A DNA stretch of 64,000 nucleotides from Bactericera cockerelli (taxonomy: Eukaryota; Arthropoda; Insecta; Hemiptera; Triozidae), in contig CM044956.1 in assembly GCA_024516035.1 (NCBI GenBank), forward strand, positions 53,185,316-53,249,315, in the 5' to 3' direction. A program made the position numbers and the translations under genes. The first letter of the stretch is position 1. Every line of letters starts with the position of its first letter. The notes beneath the pieces were generated by a model. The model was not told where the DNA came from. It saw only the letters and a list, made by a program, of their open reading frames with translations, and did not search any database. Positions 41,070 through 52,673 of this stretch are shown in pieces.

Positions 41070-41790
41070 AGGACATTAGTTTAACTATTGAAATTAAATT
41101 TAATATTACGTTTGTTCGTGCTGTTAGTACTGTTTTCATTTATGTTTTTAATAATATTCTATTAAGAAGGTTTCTACTAACAATAATTAATTCTTATAAG
41201 CTCATTGTAAATAGTCTGCAGGGCTGCACGCTTTGAATTTTTTTTCTTTTTTTTTTAATAAAATCAAGAATTGTATTACGACATTTTCACTACACAAATA
41301 AATCTCTGCTATTCCACCACCCTGTATTTCCTTCCTTCTCAATCATCTGTCCCTCTTTCTCTTCCTATTCTCGTATTTTCTTTCCTTACATTTTTGTTTC
41401 AATTATACCGAAATGAGAAATGGGTTATAATTATGACGGATATTTCCGAGGCATCCAGGATACTACTGGAAGACAGACGGAGGAAGAGCTTTTTTTCTCT
41501 CTCCATCTCTTTCTTTCGGAAGAAAAAAAAGAAGAAAACGGAGATATGCAGGAAAGAAACAGGAAAGTAGAGGATGAGAAGGTAATAGATGAGATAAAGA
41601 AAAAATAAGGAAGAGAGAGATATTTGCTCTTCCTTTCTTTCTTAAGGCCGAAAAAGAGAAAAGGAAAGTAAGAAGGAAAGAGGAAAAGAAACAGATAACA
41701 AATGGGAGAGGATAAGAGGGAGATAGATAAAAAGAGTTAGCAAGATATAATATTCTGGAGGGAGAGGTTTTTTCCTCTCACTCTCTCACG
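41070..41790. other. Intron 2 stretch, low-complexity at its end
   Basis: AT-rich, then GA/CT-rich (41480-41790). Lys/Glu-rich frames here carry no domain. Confidence 0.4.
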
Positions 41791-41802
41791 TGGTAAAGTT
41801 AC

Positions 41803-41946
41803 CTGGGTTGACCACCTCGCAAGGCAGAACCACCGTGTCGTTAGTGACCACCCGGAACTGTTTGCCTAGCGTTGAGAACACAGGCGTGATGGTGGTTTCT
41901 ATTGAGTACTCTAGATTGCTGTAGATAGCGGGACTAGGTGGCGAGC
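41803..41946 (-). CDS. IgSF cell-adhesion gene, coding exon 2 (start of Ig domain 1)
   Basis: Reads SPPSPAIYSNLEYSIETTIT, PVFSTLGKQFRVVTNDTVVL and PCEVVNP. The acceptor is TTTGTTTCAG at 41947-41956 (minus) and the donor GTAACT at 41802-41797; both junctions are phase 1 (144 nt = 2 + 47 codons + 1). The Cys in VVLPCEV (predicted residue 78) is the B-strand Cys of Ig domain 1. An N-glycosylation sequon NDT lies at residue 71. The first roughly 30 residues are a Ser/Pro/Thr-rich linker between signal peptide and domain. The exon has no internal Met, so it is found only by splicing logic. Confidence 0.9.
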
Positions 41947-41949
41947 CTG

Positions 41950-42330
41950 AAACAAAGAAAATTGAAGGGGTTAGTTAATAAAATAATTGAAGGGGTAGTA
42001 TAAAGCAGACGTTAAAATTTCAAAGTGAGAAATTGAAGAAGTTAATTGTATAGATAACAAACTTTTCGTTGGTGATTGTTTACAGCGATGAATACAATCT
42101 TCTCATTTATATTTACGCACATTTCCTGATCAGACTCGGTGAAGTGAGTAACTTAAGTGTGTGGGCTGACTGGTCTAGTAGAGGTTCATGAGAGTGTGAA
42201 TCATCCCAGCCTTTTGTGCTGATTGTCACTCCAGCGAACCTAAGCTAAGGAAGCCAGTCAATCATCTTACTGAGAACCATAAATGGCCAAGTCACTTTTA
42301 TGGTAACTCTAAATTTGAGCTATATCTGTC
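41950..42330. other. Intron 1 stretch, nothing recognised
   Basis: No feature seen between exon 2 and the hairpin at 42333. Confidence 0.3.
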
Positions 42331-42332
42331 TC

Positions 42333-42383
42333 AGCTCCTGAGGCAACTTTCAATACCCGGTATTGAAAGTTGCCTCAGGAGCT
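42333..42383. repeat. Perfect 25-bp inverted repeat with 1-nt centre
   Basis: The arm AGCTCCTGAGGCAACTTTCA plus ATACC (42333-42357) and its exact reverse complement (42359-42383) are separated by one C. Three more base pairs continue outside after one mismatch. Confidence 0.85.
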
Positions 42384-42949
42384 AAGAAAGTATTGTAAAA
42401 TACAGTGTTATGAATATAGGTATGTGTCAAATATAATGTTTCACTATATCTCGTTGTAACTTGTAAATTTCCTTGTATTTTTCCCTGAACGTCATATCTG
42501 TGTGATAAATAATAACAGAGCAATAAAGAAGTAGGTTAGTAATGTAAGAGTTATTACCTAACACAAGGAGATAAGAGTCAATGAACGACACACATCCTGA
42601 AAGTCTTACATTGCCAGAGGAAGAAATGAAGAAGGCGGGGACGAAAGTTCTTAGAACGATCCTTTCATCAACTTTATCTTGTAAGGAAATAGGACTGATA
42701 GGGGGTTATGTTGAAAGGGGGGTATTGACAGAGGGTTGTCTTTAAAAAGGAGATGATATAAGAATTAAAGGATCATCTTGAAATCCAAAGTAGCTCTATC
42801 TCTATCATTAACCACACGAATGAGAATACGAAGTTACTTCCTGTTATTATCAAATTAAAAGGTGTATGTATTATTGGCATGGCAAGTTAAAAATCGATTT
42901 TTCATCTCTGATGATTCCACAAAAGTTGCTCTTATTGATTATAAATTCA

Positions 42950-43150
42950 GTTCGGGGTCCACTCATACCTCGTGAGGAAAACTGAGTAGTTACTATTGTA
43001 TGAGTAACGACCAGTAGCGGCATTACCAGAGTAAAAAGAAATTAATGTAATTGAATAATTCGAAATGTGAAGGAGGCTCTTAGTAATGCTGCGCTACCCA
43101 CAAAAATTGTGAAGAGGCCTTGTGCTTCACCACAAATAAATCATACATAC
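42950..43150 (+). repeat. SINE-like repeat, body and tail (partner at 61385)
   Basis: ACTCATACCTCGTGAGGAAA, GAGTAGTTACTATTGTATGA and GTGAAGGAGGCTCTTAGTAA match, in opposite orientation, the element at 61385-61690. The tRNA-like head is lacking here; it ends in CATACATACATA. Confidence 0.7.
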
Positions 43151-43159
43151 ATACATAAA

Positions 43160-44310
43160 TTCTATACCAGATATGAGCAAATATTTATATCAGGTAGGAA
43201 GCGGAGATAAAGGTGTTGCCTAATTGGATTATTTGAGTTCAAAGAAAATGAGTTCTATGTTTCTGTAATTGTATTAATTAATAAGATGAAAGTAAATTTC
43301 ATTGAAGTTTCAGAGATGAACGAAGGCAGTGTAGAAATAATTGGAACAAATTGAAGGTGGGAGATATTTCTGGAAATAGGTCGTTTTCATTTCTATAGGT
43401 ATAATGAACTTTTTTTATCAATAGAAATTATTGCCAATTTCCGAAGACAATTTATGACTTTTCGAAGAGAATTTGCAACTTTTCCGACGCGCAACAATAG
43501 AAATAGCGCGAATAACTGACTTATTTTCTATTTTTCTTGAGTAATGGTGAAATGAATAGACAAAATCGAATACACAATTTAGAGTCAGCTCTTACATTTT
43601 CCATTTTAAAAGAATACGCAGAATAGGTATAGACTCAATTCCAGAGAAGTGCAACAAGACTCCAAAGACTCGAACTCCTTGAAGTCAAAATTTCTTACCA
43701 CGCATGACTTTCAGCTAGAAAGGAAAAAGCTTGATCTCAACCATCCTGGCACCATCACATCTATCAGGAAATCTGAAGAGTTTTTCAAAATATGAACATG
43801 TTCAACTGTTCAACACAAAGCAAGTTGTGAAACATGTAAACAGTATTGTGGAAGAAAAACGATCATTTACTTCAACACAAACAATGATAGAGATAGATAC
43901 AACAATCCAGACAATAGTTGAATTTATCTTTTCAGATTTCATGTAACTTTGAAACAAAAACATAACTCGTATCCTCTCGACATGATCTATATTTCAAATG
44001 TAAAACACATGGTTTCATACATGGACACATACATGTGGACCAGACCATGTTATGTTTTATGGGTGACCCATGTGGTGCGATGAAATTATTAAAATCAATC
44101 TCATAAATAACATGATCGTGCTCAACATGAGAGACTGGAAAATCAAACTAATTTATTGAAACCTCTTTTTTCTCTCAAATTCCGTCCTTGCCGCATGAAT
44201 CAATTAGGAAGAGTTCGGGAAGAGTTGGGCCATTACAGAGGCACCCAACGAAAATAAGGAGCGCACCCCGCGATGTAAATAATGACCCGGCCTTGGACTT
44301 CTGTGCGGGG
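43160..44310. other. Intron 1 stretch, nothing recognised
   Basis: AT-rich, with no domain-bearing frame or repeat head. Confidence 0.4.
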
Positions 44311-44319
44311 GCTCCTGTA

Positions 44320-44405
44320 ACCAAGGGACTCAAACCAGTGACCTCCTGAGGTGAACTTAACCTACGTATCCGCTGGCGTACCCAACATGCAACCGTAGAC
44401 ACCGG
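44320..44405 (-). repeat. Possible tRNA-like SINE head
   Basis: Minus strand: TACGCCAGCGGATACGTAGG, TTAAGTTCACCTCAGGAGGT and CACTGGTTTGAGTCCCTTGG, with a plausible B box GGTTTGAGTCCC. No second copy in the window. Confidence 0.3.
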
Positions 44406-44409
44406 TTAT

Positions 44410-45395
44410 TAGGAGTTCCAATGTTTCCAAATCTACCATGATAATTTCCATTATGATAATTTCAAACTATCCCATGTCATTTTTTTTTATTGTTTATGTG
44501 ATTGTCTTTAGGAGGTTTCGTGCTAGCTAGTATTGGCTCCCATGCTAAGAAACGGGTCTTGACAATTCGGAAATGTGAACAACTTGAAGAAGTGTAATGA
44601 TAATGATTTTCAAGAACAAACGAGATATTTGTATTTGGGAAAAGTTTGCCTGCTGAATAGGACTTGTTAGATATTTAAGTTCTGAGTTTATTCTAATCCA
44701 TTGAAAAAGGACAAGCTGCGATTAGTGAAGAGGACAAGGATAGGTCTGGACCTCATAAAAAACGTATTCTGGGGTCGGGTGGACCAAAGTCAAAGAACTT
44801 TTCAACGAAAACGGAATTAGAGGGAAATGCAGAAGACACATCTATAATTTAAAATAAATAAACATTAAGAAAAACGTATTTACGGTGATACAAAAGTACC
44901 ATTAGAAGCATTAATGGACATAGGAGACGATACACAACAGGAATGAAAGAGAAGAGAAAGCGAAAGAGAATACCTAAAATAATTTATCTTTCTCATTTCC
45001 TGGAGAGCAAGAAAAAGAAGAAGAAGAAGAAGGAAAAATGCTTGCAAATGTCATAATAAATGTTGTATAATTTTTCCTTTTTTTAAATGCCAGGGATGAC
45101 ACTAATTGCACAGAGAGGGAGGATTCTAAAGATCTAATTTTTCTGTCATGATATATCATGATGTGCATTTTACAGCAGTCAGACCAACCCTACCCCTCTG
45201 TTTGAATTGAACTTTGACTAATATGATTCCAGCGGACAGATTTGTGGACATAAAAAAAGATAAATTTTTTTTTGGCAAACTTGGCGTTATTGAAATTAAG
45301 AATATTCATCGGAAATCAACACCGCATCCCGATGGATCAAGGCTCTTACATTACGTATGATGTATGATCTATGTTAGCTTTAATTTTACTAAATT
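44410..45395. other. Intron 1 stretch, nothing recognised
   Basis: AT-rich sequence without supported features. Confidence 0.35.
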
Positions 45396-45400
45396 TAACG

Positions 45401-45542
45401 AACCGACCACAGTAGCTTGATCGATAAGGCGGTGGACTTGTAATTTGGAGGCCGGTGGTTCAAGTCCCAAGTTAAGCATAAATTTAGTAAAGCGAGTCTG
45501 AGTAGTTGTGATATCACTGTACTGTGATCAACAAAAATATGT
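45401..45542 (+). repeat. SINE family B (full length)
   Basis: ACCGACCACAGTAGCTTGAT, CGATAAGGCGGTGGACTTGT, B box GGTTCAAGTCCC, then AAGCGAGTCTGAGTAGTTGT and GATATCACTGTACTGTGATC. One of the best-preserved copies. Confidence 0.85.
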
Positions 45543-45549
45543 GAACTTT

Positions 45550-46530
45550 CAACTGCATAAATTTAACTTGAAGTTAAAAATTACTATTTATTATGTAATG
45601 ATGACCAGGCACATACTCGTAAATTAGGCCCTGCACATTTAATTCAATTCGCAGTTACCTAGAAGTCCTAAAACCATTTTTTTTTCTAAAAAGAAGCCAC
45701 GATTTTTTTGCTTAATGTGGTGATTAGTAAAAAAAAAAAAGGAAAAACAGGAAAAGTATAAAATATAGAGGGAGAAAATAAGTTCAGTCAGGTAGAGAAA
45801 AATATTTTATGTATTTAGAAAAGGGAAAATGGCTATCATAATTTTTCCAGATATTCACGCTATCCACGCTTTCTGTTTCCAAGGCCTTTTGGTCTCGGTT
45901 TTTAAAAAAATCAGAGGAAAATTCTGTGTTCTTTTAAGGTCAGTGATTAGAGTTAGTGCTTGTTTTCCATTCTGGAGCTTTAACTCTGCTGAGGCAGGTC
46001 GTTCGCGCCGAAATAGTTCTTTTAGTTAAGAGATAATGTGCTCTATGGGAGTATTGCGTAATAATGTATATTTATTTTAGTTGTTTTTTTTACAATTTTT
46101 GTGGCTCTTTCCCTAAGACTTCTAAGGAGTATGAATAGGTACTTCTAAGCGTGCTTTCAAATCAGATTAAATTACTACCAGCCGTTTACGCGCAGTTTCA
46201 TTGAAACAAAAGTCAACTATGGTACGTCGTTTTATTTGATACGTCCAGGCACCTATCATATGGGCTTTAGATAAATTTTCAAAAATTGGAATCCAGTTTA
46301 GGGCGACATTTATTAAGTTCTCTCTTATATCCAGTATCTTTTGGTCGTGGTGAAAAAGAGGACAATGCGTGTTGCATAGTTACCGGGCGTATTTGATGTA
46401 TTAGTTCGGAGCATTATCTTGTGGAGATGTAAACCATCTCTGAACAACGTATCTTATTTATATCTCAAGGAAGTTAGGCGTGAGTTCTGACAGTTTTTTT
46501 ATTTTATCATGTGTGCTAAATTTCTAATAT
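45550..46530. other. Intron 1 stretch, nothing recognised
   Basis: No feature beyond a single TCTCTTATATCCAGT word at 46321-46335 related to the MITE subterminal repeat. Confidence 0.35.
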
Positions 46531-46539
46531 GATTGGCAC

Positions 46540-46680
46540 GTCCCACTGGCTCAGTGCTCAAGTCATCCTCTCAATTGAGCTTTTGACTAAGTATTAAATT
46601 ACGTCTTAGGCCTATTCCTGATGTAATGGGACTCACTAGTTCTAGTCGGTCAGTTTGAAACAGGCGATATTAATTTATTA
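46540..46680 (+). repeat. SINE family A (old copy)
   Basis: GTCCCACTGGCTCAGTGCTC keeps the A box; the B box is lost. The tail AATGGGACTCACTAGTTCTA and CAGGCGATATTAATT matches the family tail. Confidence 0.55.
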
Positions 46681-47304
46681 TATTTGGTAAAAAATCAGTA
46701 CTAGGCTGGCATATTGTTTCCCGGGTTAATTACCCTTCTTCAGTGCAGGTCTTTGGAGTGTGAAGTTCTTAAAATAGGAAATTAGGAACATTCAAAACTA
46801 AACTATAAAAATTAAAATTCCATCATTAAATTTGGTTTTTATTTCATTTGATGTGATGAAGTGTTAAATCGTTAAGGTATGTAACTTTGCACAACCAAAT
46901 GGTAAAGATCTTAAGCCACATTCCTCATCTTTTTATTCGTTTTGATATAAAGTACTGACGAAAAACAGATGAGTTTTGTACTAAAGGAGAGTTATTCTCT
47001 TCGAGTGTTTTGGTAAATAAATATTTGCTTTTATGATTCTTCTTATTTCAGAGGAGAGGAAACATCCAGGAATTTTAAAATAATTAAAAAAAGATGGTTG
47101 TTGGATTTTCCATTTTATTGATTTAGTCTTATGAGTATGCATCATACCAGTTCAGCTGGATTCCACAAGCAACTTGCATTTTCTCAGAGATATACTATGT
47201 ACAATTGTACGTACCTACTTACTAGCTTAATCGCGGTATTTTTTCGTACATTGCCAGTCAAAGTAGAATACCAATAATTTATAAATTTCCAATACCAACA
47301 AGTT

Positions 47305-47470
47305 ACCATGCAAGTAGCTTGATCGATAAGGCGGCGGACTTGTAACCTGGAAGTCGGTGGTTCAAGTCCCGGGTTCAGCGTTGACTTATTAAAGCGCGTT
47401 TGATTCAGTGTAGACTTAGTAAAGCGAGTTTGATCAGTTGTGATATCACACAATAGATTGCTACAAATAA
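47305..47470 (+). repeat. SINE family B with duplicated tail segment
   Basis: TAGCTTGATCGATAAGGCGG, CGGACTTGTAACCTGGAAGT, B box GGTTCAAGTCCCGGG, then two consecutive versions of 'AGCGTTGACTTATTAAAGCG / AGTGTAGACTTAGTAAAGCG', then GTTGTGATATCACAC. Confidence 0.8.
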
Positions 47471-47479
47471 TATGATAAC

Positions 47480-49160
47480 TTAAAAGTTGCCATGCAAGTC
47501 GCAAAATACTGGGAGTACAAAGTTTGATTATTGGTGACCGGACTCGGCAAGCAAGTAAAGGAATCGTATTCACAGATGCAACATTCATAGATACAATATG
47601 TATGCGGCATACAACAATTGTTGCCTGAAGCCGGTCTTTTGGAGCATAATAATTGGTCCCCAGGATGCAACAGCAACTTTACCGCCTGGTCCCTACGTAA
47701 AACTTGAAAAAATTGGCTTGGTAACGAACGTGTTAAACTATAATGGACAATATTATTTTATGAGTAACATTATGCAACAAATAAGTAACGAATCGCGCAT
47801 TGCTATCAGTAACATTATGCAACGGTACGAATCGCACATGCAAAATTCCAATCAATATATTTTTTATAACCCTTTTAATAAGCTCAATAATGATTTTATC
47901 ATTTACTTGGAATTCAAGGTAATCAAGTCTAAATAAATTGTCAAAGAAATGATTCTATCATAAGTGAATGATTTATTGCCCAACAAAACAAAGTCAAATA
48001 CCTGACATAACAAACGCACGGGAACAATTACGAATCGCGCCATTGTAGTGTTAATTAAAGTTATGAACTTTAGAGTCGTGTTTTCATTTCGGAACTGCAC
48101 TATACTTTAATTTGCCAAAGGAAAATGTAGCTCTCTTCATAAGTTGACATTGAAGATTGGACTTTGGAGATAGCTATTAATACTATTTCATTGTTTATTA
48201 TTGTTTTCTTATTTTTCTAGTCATATTCTTTATATTTTTGTACTTTCACCATTGACAGTTTGTAATTCTACTTTATTTTGTTCTTTGTATGTTTACTTAC
48301 TAGCGGTTTTCCCGTAAATACAAGTACCATTGTGGTACAATTATTTATTCATTTAATAATATTACCAAAATTATCTACTTATTGAATACTTAGAACAAGG
48401 TAACTAATGTATAAATATTAAGTTTTAAGTGTTTTTTGTTTTAGATGATACACCAATTGCTTTAATGCAATTTTGTGTTTAAACAGTACCTTTTTAAAAA
48501 CCTTATTAAAACAAAATTTATTAATTAACTTTATCCAGTTATAGCCTCGTCAGTACAGATCTATTAAAAGTGTACAAAAAAAATCACTCTCTCTTTACAT
48601 CACTATTTCTATCTTCCGTGAACAAGAGTATAGTTCTCCCGAGTTATGAACCTTTATATTCCTGTAAATTGTACATAACATTTTGAACTCTTGTACATAT
48701 GTACGTTAATAATATTTACATAAGGCACCATTGTGTGTACAAGGGTCAGCTTGTTCTTTAATATGAACATTTCCAAGATTTAATAGAATGTCATGTTCCT
48801 TGTAGGTTTCTCTTTGATTTATGAAAGGTGGTCACGAGATCGATCAATCATACCAAGAGTCCAACATGGTATGTTTTTACGTGTTGCATGGTCACTGCAA
48901 TCATAGGTATGTCAAAGGTGCAAACTGGCAATTTATCCAATGTCAATCGATTCGCAGTCAATTTTTTCGTAATTGGTTTTCCTGAAATTCGTTGAAAGTT
49001 GGTAAATATGTACCTATAAGAAAGTAGTACATAATTTTTTTTTATTATTAGCATTTATTATAGTGTATAATCCATTCAAATAAGAATAATACAGCCATCT
49101 AAGATTTTTTTTACTTCCGAAAAATTATTAATAATAAAAATCGGAAGTATTTTTTACTTT
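47480..49160. other. Intron 1 stretch, nothing recognised
   Basis: AT-rich. The plus-strand frame at 47598-47936 has ordinary AT-rich composition and no domain. Confidence 0.4.
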
Positions 49161-49169
49161 TTTTTCGCT

Positions 49170-49320
49170 TATAGGCACTTTAACCAATTACTAATCATAT
49201 GGTTGTTCGTGTCGATCCTCTCAAGGTCTACATGAGGTGAAGGAGATTATTTCGTGTGATAATGGACGGAAATCATATTGGAACAAGTTTAAGAGGACGG
49301 CCACTGAATATGTAAAGTGA
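49170..49320. repeat. Dispersed repeat, inverted partner at 56110-56235
   Basis: GGCACTTTAACCAATTACTA, ATGGTTGTTCGTGTCGATCC and TCTCAAGGTCTACATGAGGT read in reverse complement at 56145-56225. Inside the pair lie the RT gene and several SINEs. Confidence 0.7.
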
Positions 49321-49333
49321 ACAGACATTTTGA

Positions 49334-49605
49334 GCCAGCGTCGATCAATGACACGTTGAATACACCAGTTCTTGTTCTGCCACTGAAGTTAAGCAACGTC
49401 CAAAGAGGGTAGGACTTGGATGGGTGACCATTTAAATAGGAACCCTAGTGATGCAGGTTATTTTCGGTCCTACTCAGGCTGGGCCAGGTTAATTTCAGTA
49501 GCTGGTTTTTGAGTTTTCAGGGAAACGAGGGTTAAACCTCCGTCGTGATATGAACAGTTGGAAGCTATACGTTAAGCCGGTTTAACATCCCACTATTGGA
49601 TTCGA
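49334..49605 (+). repeat. 5S-rRNA-derived SINE with intact C-box region
   Basis: GCCAGCGTCGATCAATGACA, CGTTGAATACACCAGTTCTT, CACTGAAGTTAAGCAACGTC and GGACTTGGATGGGTGACC track 5S rRNA from its 5' end through box A and box C, the TFIIIA-type internal promoter. Then comes the core (CTCAGGCTGGGCCAGGTTAA) and the tail GATATGAACAGTTGGAAGC.. ACGTTAAGCC. Best-preserved 5S head in the window. Confidence 0.85.
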
Positions 49606-50057
49606 AGTAAATAATTTCCTAATCGTTTCAAAATTTGATTTTTTATTATGAACCATGTAATATTTATAGATATACATTATACTAATATATATAGGTATAG
49701 CTTTCTGCAAAATTCAAATTATTATAAAATAATATATTAGATGTACCCTATTATCTACTAATGACAATAATTTTCTTGGTATCAATAATTAAAAATCTCG
49801 TTTGAACAATGCAAGATCATCAGATAAATAGTGTCTACCTACCTTAAACATGAGTTTTCAGTGTATCAGCTATTACTGTATCATTAGATAATTTTTAAAT
49901 TAAATAACCTCAAGTTGTAGGACCAGATTTACAGGTTGGCTCAAAATATTCTGATTTGCGAATTACAAAATGAGTTTGGGTGTTCTTTTTTATGTAAATA
50001 TCAAGTGGAAGTCACAAAACCTATCAGAACTATTACTCTTTTATATTTTTATTTCTT

Positions 50058-52673
50058 TTACAAATAAAATATTTCCTCTAACTTGGCACCAGTTGGAATG
50101 GTGCCCAAGATACACGCACTATTTCCTCTCTGTATGGCGAGAGAAATTTTTTGTATCAGGAAGTTCTTCATTCGACTGTCTCCTGTTTCTTTTTTTAGCA
50201 ATTGTCCAACTTTATCAATGAATTTGACAGTCTCATCTGCCCATGGCCCAACAGTTTCAACAGCAAATGCCAAGAAATAATGTGCAGTTTTGATGTCAGT
50301 GTATTTGTCGTGTTTTTTCTTAGCTGCAGTCTCTGATGCGTAACCTGGTGTGAAACTGTTGTTAACGTTGCTTTTTGCGAGGGAATCTACACATGTGGCA
50401 TCCCACACTAGGGTGCGGCCGCGTTCCCAGGCAACATTCGTCACTCCATCCGGACGTTTGCCATCATTCCTTGACATACCATTCGGTTCTAATTTTGAGC
50501 TTATGTTGATGCTCTGTAGTGATTTTTTGATTATCATGTTGATTTCATGATGACGGGAATAGCGACCATTCATCTTGTTGCAACTGAGACCATGAACTGC
50601 AGTTGAATCAACATTTTCTCCGCAGATGCATATGTGTGGAAGACACAAATTACTTCCCAGTCTTAGACCGACACATGTCCGAATGGTATCATTGTCAAGG
50701 AAAGTGCCAATGTTTGGGCTTGGAACAACTGTCAACCAAGCTCCTGAGTGGGGATTTTTACACAAAGCAAATCGGTACTTGTCGATATCAGAAGGAAATT
50801 TCATGGAACTGATAATGCGTTCAATGTTGATCTCATTCCACTGCTTTTGTTTTTCCGGGATGACTGGAAATTTCTCTGGATTCAATTTCTCCCAGCAATC
50901 AAGAGCATTCTTTAGATGAGGCAAGTCAATCTCGTAATCCGTATTATTGATTAGAGTAGACACAAGATTCTTAACCCCAAATGAAGATGCTAGGAACGCT
51001 GGTAGGGAGAGATCTTGTAATTTTCTGATACCGAGGCCTCCATAACTTACAGGAAGACAAGCTTGAGTCCATTGTACATCATTGAGTTCAACATTGAGTG
51101 TTTTTTCTAGGACAGTTTTAATCTTTAGGTCAATATTTTCTAGAAGAGATGGAAATTTCCACAAGGGAGCAGTACGGATCAAATAAGACAGCTTGGGGAT
51201 AGTCAAACAATGTTTCAGTAAGTAGTATGTAAAATGGGCCTTAACATCTTGTAGGCGTGAAATCATTGTTTCAATTTTTTCAAATTTCTTTGATGTGAAA
51301 CTTTCAACAGCTTCGTCAAATATGGGAGAACCAAGAAGCTCTAGATCATGTTTTGACTTCAACAATATACCAGGTGCAATGTTTTGGAATTTGCACAAGA
51401 ACTCTGAATTATGTTCTCCACAAAAATACAGTTCACATTTAGAGGAATTAATTTTTAAACCAATTTTTGAGGCTTCAACAATGATTTTTTGAAAGTCAGC
51501 CAAAACAACTTCAGGTGTGTCGCAAATTGATCCATCGTCAAGATACCATAAGTTAAGCTTGGACTTTAGAGCAGTAATGATTGGATGTATGGATAAGCTG
51601 AATAGCAGAGAACCGGCAGGGTCACCTTGTTGAGCGCCGACTTTAGATGTAATGTTTTTGTCATCAAAAAATAAGTTGGTGGGTTTCTCATAACATTGAG
51701 CTATGAACGGATATAAGGATGGAACCAGGTCACGGACTTGACACAGCATCACGTCTCTTTCTACAGAATTGAAAGCGTTTTCAAAGTCTATTTTTAACAA
51801 TATCTGATTTTGATGAGAATCGTCAACCAAATAAGCTCTAGCTGCATGAATTGCTGCTTCACAGCCTAGTTTTGTTCCGAACCCGAGCTGGTGTGGCAAG
51901 AAATATGCAGCCATCTTGTCTTTTACAGAATTGCATGATACCTTTGCAACAAGTCTCCTTAGCACGGATCCAACGGCAATCGGACGCAGACCACCATCCT
52001 TTTTCTGTAAAGCAAAAAGAGATGCTCCATATAATAGAGGACACACCACATCAATAGTTTTTCCTGCGAGTAGAAAGTTACATAGATTTGTAAGTGATGT
52101 AAGTAGTTTGCGGCCATTGTCACCAGCAGATAAAGAGATCAGGTCTTTAATATGTTGAGGTGTCAGTCCATCAATTCCAGCGCTTGAACCAGTGGGGAAA
52201 GAATTGATTGATCTCAATACCGATGGTGAGTTTGCAATTAAAGGACGTATAGAATCATCTTGGTCATCAGGAAAGTTAAGAGGTCTAGAAGGTTCAGGAT
52301 GTTTTCTTTTAAGCTCAGTGAATGTTTGATCATTAGCTTTTGCAACAATGTCAGTAGAACTGATTATCTTGACTGCACCACGGATATCAAGATCTATTAT
52401 CTTGCTTTCAACTCGTTCGGCCAAAGATTTTTCCTTGAATTTTTTCTTTCGAACTTCTGGTGTGATGTTTGAAATCAAATTAGTTTTGATAGCTTGAACA
52501 AGTGAAACATTTTTCTTTTCCTGAGAAACATTAAGAATTTTATAGGAAAAGAGAAATAATTCTGCCCAAGAAGAAACAGTATTTTTAGCTAAGCAATTAT
52601 CAATCACAGTTGAAAGCTGGAGGCTACCAATATTCTTACTCCTTTGGGTATTCGCTTGATTATCTTGGAACAT
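50058..52673 (-). CDS. Non-LTR-type reverse transcriptase with restriction-like endonuclease (RLE)
   Basis: An 871-residue open frame from its first ATG; the native N-terminus lies upstream in another frame (52966-52604). RT motifs: LRPIAVGSVLRRLVAK (residues 229-244), motif A LLKIDFENAFNSVE with Asp296, motif B GAQQGDPAGSLLFSL (346-360), motif C YLDDG (377-381). A C-terminal Cys/His cluster follows (CICG..HGLSC, Cys682, Cys684, His694, Cys698). A PD-(D/E)XK-like nuclease signature comes next (KRPDGVT with Asp742, LVWDATCVDS with Asp758, Lys cluster 785-787). RT, CCHC and RLE in this order is the plan of the R2/NeSL/Utopia-type LINEs; the exact clade is not resolved. The stop TAA at 50058-50060 is followed by a short A/T-rich 3' region. 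It lies in intron 1 in the same orientation as the host gene, and its long frame suggests recent activity. Confidence 0.88.
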   Translation of the reverse strand: MFQDNQANTQRSKNIGSLQLSTVIDNCLAKNTVSSWAELFLFSYKILNVSQEKKNVSLVQAIKTNLISNITPEVRKKKFKEKSLAERVESKIIDLDIRGAVKIISSTDIVAKANDQTFTELKRKHPEPSRPLNFPDDQDDSIRPLIANSPSVLRSINSFPTGSSAGIDGLTPQHIKDLISLSAGDNGRKLLTSLTNLCNFLLAGKTIDVVCPLLYGASLFALQKKDGGLRPIAVGSVLRRLVAKVSCNSVKDKMAAYFLPHQLGFGTKLGCEAAIHAARAYLVDDSHQNQILLKIDFENAFNSVERDVMLCQVRDLVPSLYPFIAQCYEKPTNLFFDDKNITSKVGAQQGDPAGSLLFSLSIHPIITALKSKLNLWYLDDGSICDTPEVVLADFQKIIVEASKIGLKINSSKCELYFCGEHNSEFLCKFQNIAPGILLKSKHDLELLGSPIFDEAVESFTSKKFEKIETMISRLQDVKAHFTYYLLKHCLTIPKLSYLIRTAPLWKFPSLLENIDLKIKTVLEKTLNVELNDVQWTQACLPVSYGGLGIRKLQDLSLPAFLASSFGVKNLVSTLINNTDYEIDLPHLKNALDCWEKLNPEKFPVIPEKQKQWNEINIERIISSMKFPSDIDKYRFALCKNPHSGAWLTVVPSPNIGTFLDNDTIRTCVGLRLGSNLCLPHICICGENVDSTAVHGLSCNKMNGRYSRHHEINMIIKKSLQSINISSKLEPNGMSRNDGKRPDGVTNVAWERGRTLVWDATCVDSLAKSNVNNSFTPGYASETAAKKKHDKYTDIKTAHYFLAFAVETVGPWADETVKFIDKVGQLLKKETGDSRMKNFLIQKISLAIQRGNSACILGTIPTGAKLEEIFYL

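Noticed and set aside
47598..47936. 112-residue plus-strand frame
   Set aside because: AT-rich composition, internal short duplication, no domain and no splice or promoter context.
49334..49450. Functional 5S rRNA gene
   Set aside because: The sequence departs from 5S after box C and continues into the SINE core shared with non-5S copies.
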